DNA from: Nocardioides rotundus
GTDB lineage: Bacteria; Actinomycetota; Actinomycetes; Propionibacteriales; Nocardioidaceae
Assembly: GCF_019931675.1 (NCBI RefSeq)
Contig: NZ_CP082922.1
Span: forward strand, 3,301,001 to 3,365,000
Direction of reading: 5' to 3'
Length of the DNA: 64,000 nt
How positions within the stretch are numbered: the first letter of the stretch is position 1; every line of letters starts with the position of its first letter. Under the pieces are notes generated by a model. That model did no database searches. It saw only the letters and a list, made by a program, of their open reading frames with translations, and was not told where the DNA came from. This document shows, one piece after another, positions 62,728 to 64,000 of the stretch. Both the position numbers and the translations under genes were made by a program.

Positions 62728-64000
62728 GTGGAGAACGCCGACGCGTTGGCCCAGACCCTCGAGATCCTTCGCAGCATCTCCGAGGAGTACCGGCCTGCGG
62801 TGCTGTCGAACGCCTTCGGGCCCGAGAGCATGGTCATGACCGACCTGATCGCCGAGCACTCGCTGGACATCGACATCTTCAGCATCGACACCGGCCGACT
62901 GCCCGAGGAGACCCACGCGCTGGCGCACAGCGTGCACCGCCGCTACGGCCCGGTCATCCGGATGGTCAACCCCGACGCCGACGAGGTCGCGGCGTGGACG
63001 GCCGAGCACGGGCAGAACGGGTTCTACGACTCGGTGGACAACCGGCACGAGTGCTGCCGGATCCGCAAGGTGGAGCCGCTCAAGCGCCAGCTCGCCGGCA
63101 AGCGCGCCTGGCTGACCGGGCTCCGCCGGGAGCAGTCGGAGCTGCGGCGCTCGCTGGAGGTCAAGACCTGGGACGAGGGCTACCAGCTCTACAAGTTCAA
63201 CCCGATGCTGGAATGGACCAGTGCCCAGGTGTGGGACTACATCAAGGAGCACCGGGTCCCCTACAACCGGCTGCACGACCGGGGCTACACCAGCATCGGC
63301 TGCGCCCCGTGCACCCGGGCGATCACCATCGGTGAGGACAAGCGCGCGGGCCGCTGGTGGTGGGAGATGGACTCCGCCAAGGAGTGCGGGATCCACTTCG
63401 ACCCCTCCACCGGCAAGATGCAGCGCAGCAAGCCGGCCGACACCCCGGCCGACACGCCGCCCGCCGACCCGGCTCCGGGGCGGGACGATGTTTCAACACA
63501 GCCTGCCGCCACCGCGGCAGCGCCAGATGAAGGGAAAGCAATGCGGGTACTCATTCTGGGCGGAGACGGCTTCTGCGGCTGGCCCACGGCACTGCACCTG
63601 TCCGCACAGGGGTACGAGGTCGCGATCGTCGACAACCTCTCGCGACGCAAGATCGACATCGAGCTCGAGGTCTCCTCGCTGACGCCGATCCGGCACATGG
63701 GCGAGCGGCTCGCGGCGTGGAAGGAGGTGTCCGGCAAGGACATCGCGTTCCACGACATCGACGTGGCCGTCAACTACCAGCGCCTGCTGGACCTGCTCGA
63801 GGACTGGCAGCCCGACGCGCTGGTGCACTTCGCCGAGCAGCGGGCAGCGCCGTACTCGATGAAGAGCAGCCGGCACAAGCGCTACACCGTCTCCAACAAC
63901 CTCAACGCGACCAACAACGTGCTCGCGGCCGTGGTGGAGAGCGGGCTGGACATCCACGTCGTGCACCTCGGCACGATGGGCGTCTACGGCTACGGCACCG
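62728..64000 (+). CDS. fused adenylyl-sulfate reductase (CysH) and UDP-sulfoquinovose synthase (SqdB/SQD1), cut at right edge
   Basis: At least 424 residues with no stop to the window end. Residues 1-235 are an APS/PAPS reductase: FSIDTGRLPEETHALAHSVH, Cys109-Cys110 in HECCRIRKVEPL, Cys192 and Cys195 in GCAPCTRA (a CC...CxxC set that binds [4Fe-4S] and marks APS reductases), and the catalytic Cys220 in KECGIHF. Residues 236-271 are a Pro/Ala/Asp-rich linker. From residue 272 (ATG 63541, in frame) follows MRVLILGGDGFCGWPTALHL, then VDNLSRRKIDIELEVSSLTP, VHFAEQRAAPYSMKSSRHKR and VVHLGTMGVYGYGT, plainly UDP-sulfoquinovose synthase. The first half makes sulfite, the second uses sulfite with UDP-glucose. 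GTG 62728 has AAGGAG eight bases upstream. An internal start at 63541 is also possible. Confidence 0.85.
   Translation, partial: MENADALAQTLEILRSISEEYRPAVLSNAFGPESMVMTDLIAEHSLDIDIFSIDTGRLPEETHALAHSVHRRYGPVIRMVNPDADEVAAWTAEHGQNGFYDSVDNRHECCRIRKVEPLKRQLAGKRAWLTGLRREQSELRRSLEVKTWDEGYQLYKFNPMLEWTSAQVWDYIKEHRVPYNRLHDRGYTSIGCAPCTRAITIGEDKRAGRWWWEMDSAKECGIHFDPSTGKMQRSKPADTPADTPPADPAPGRDDVSTQPAATAAAPDEGKAMRVLILGGDGFCGWPTALHLSAQGYEVAIVDNLSRRKIDIELEVSSLTPIRHMGERLAAWKEVSGKDIAFHDIDVAVNYQRLLDLLEDWQPDALVHFAEQRAAPYSMKSSRHKRYTVSNNLNATNNVLAAVVESGLDIHVVHLGTMGVYGYGT
63528..63540 (+). promoter_or_regulatory. Shine-Dalgarno-like sequence inside the linker before the SqdB methionine
   Basis: GATGAAGGGAAAGCA precedes ATG 63541; AAGGGA is seven bases upstream, a usable ribosome site. 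It lies within the in-frame linker. It could allow separate translation of the SqdB part, or be a relic of a former gene boundary. Confidence 0.45.

Overview
This is a 64 kb stretch of a very GC-rich actinobacterial chromosome. The clues are GTG and ATG starts, stop/start overlaps of the GTGA and ATGA type, Lsr2, Rex, a BldN-like sigma factor, a BldC-like regulator, bS22 and DisA. Gene content and order suggest a Nocardioides-like member of the Propionibacteriales; that placement is inference. Apart from a few accessory islands it is an ordinary housekeeping region. I see no rRNA, tRNA, CRISPR array, prophage or insertion sequence, and no gap between genes longer than about 300 bases.

Layout. 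1-2.5 kb (minus): a small Asp-rich repeat peptide, a JmjC/cupin-4 oxygenase, a Suc/Fer-like thioredoxin-fold ferredoxin and the edge of an AraC regulator. 2.7-3.8 kb: a sulfotransferase-like gene. 3.8-8.7 kb: menaquinone genes menD-menC-menE (minus) and menA (plus), with small membrane proteins. 9-13.8 kb (minus): System II cytochrome c maturation (TlpA-like thioredoxin, CcdA, ResB, CcsB) behind a histidine phosphatase and hemL. 15.2-16.4 kb: a lytic transglycosylase. 16.6-22.2 kb (minus): the operon rex-hemA-hemC-hemD/cobA-hemB. 22.4-28.4 kb: glutaredoxin, HAD phosphatase, BldN-like sigma factor with its DUF5667 partner, acyltransferase, epimerase, bS22 and BldC-like protein; as I remember it, this resembles the gene order around SCO3317-3328 in Streptomyces coelicolor. 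28.6-36.4 kb: AcuC-like deacetylase, HAD hydrolase, proC with proline dehydrogenase, an ABC-2 exporter, TetR, a sugar isomerase and Ppx/GppA. 36.4-40.6 kb: a Cys-rich protein, VOC protein, methyltransferase, secreted EEP hydrolase and LacI. 40.7-45 kb: radA, disA, a membrane protein and mutY. 45.1-50.6 kb: one 1846-residue biotin-dependent acyl-CoA carboxylase. 50.8-53.9 kb: clpC and lsr2. 54-56.7 kb: a TasA/CalY-like surface protein, a SipW-type signal peptidase fused to a LamG domain, and a MarR regulator. 56.8-62.5 kb (minus): CoA and NAD genes (DUF2520-panC-panD, nadB-nadC-coaX). 62.7 kb to the right edge (plus): an in-frame fusion of an APS reductase (CysH type) with UDP-sulfoquinovose synthase (SqdB/SQD1 type).

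The most striking object is that last fusion. APS reductase makes sulfite, and SQD1 uses sulfite with UDP-glucose to make the sulfolipid head-group donor, so two consecutive steps sit on one chain. The linker still carries a Shine-Dalgarno-like sequence just before the SqdB methionine. Next come the signal peptidase-LamG fusion, which carries its own substrate-like cleavage context, and the repeat peptide/oxygenase/ferredoxin unit, which could be a peptide-modification system. Three genes appear to start at CTG codons overlapping the upstream stop (CTGA). Many genes have a TANNNT -10 box 6-8 bases before the start codon, which predicts leaderless mRNAs.
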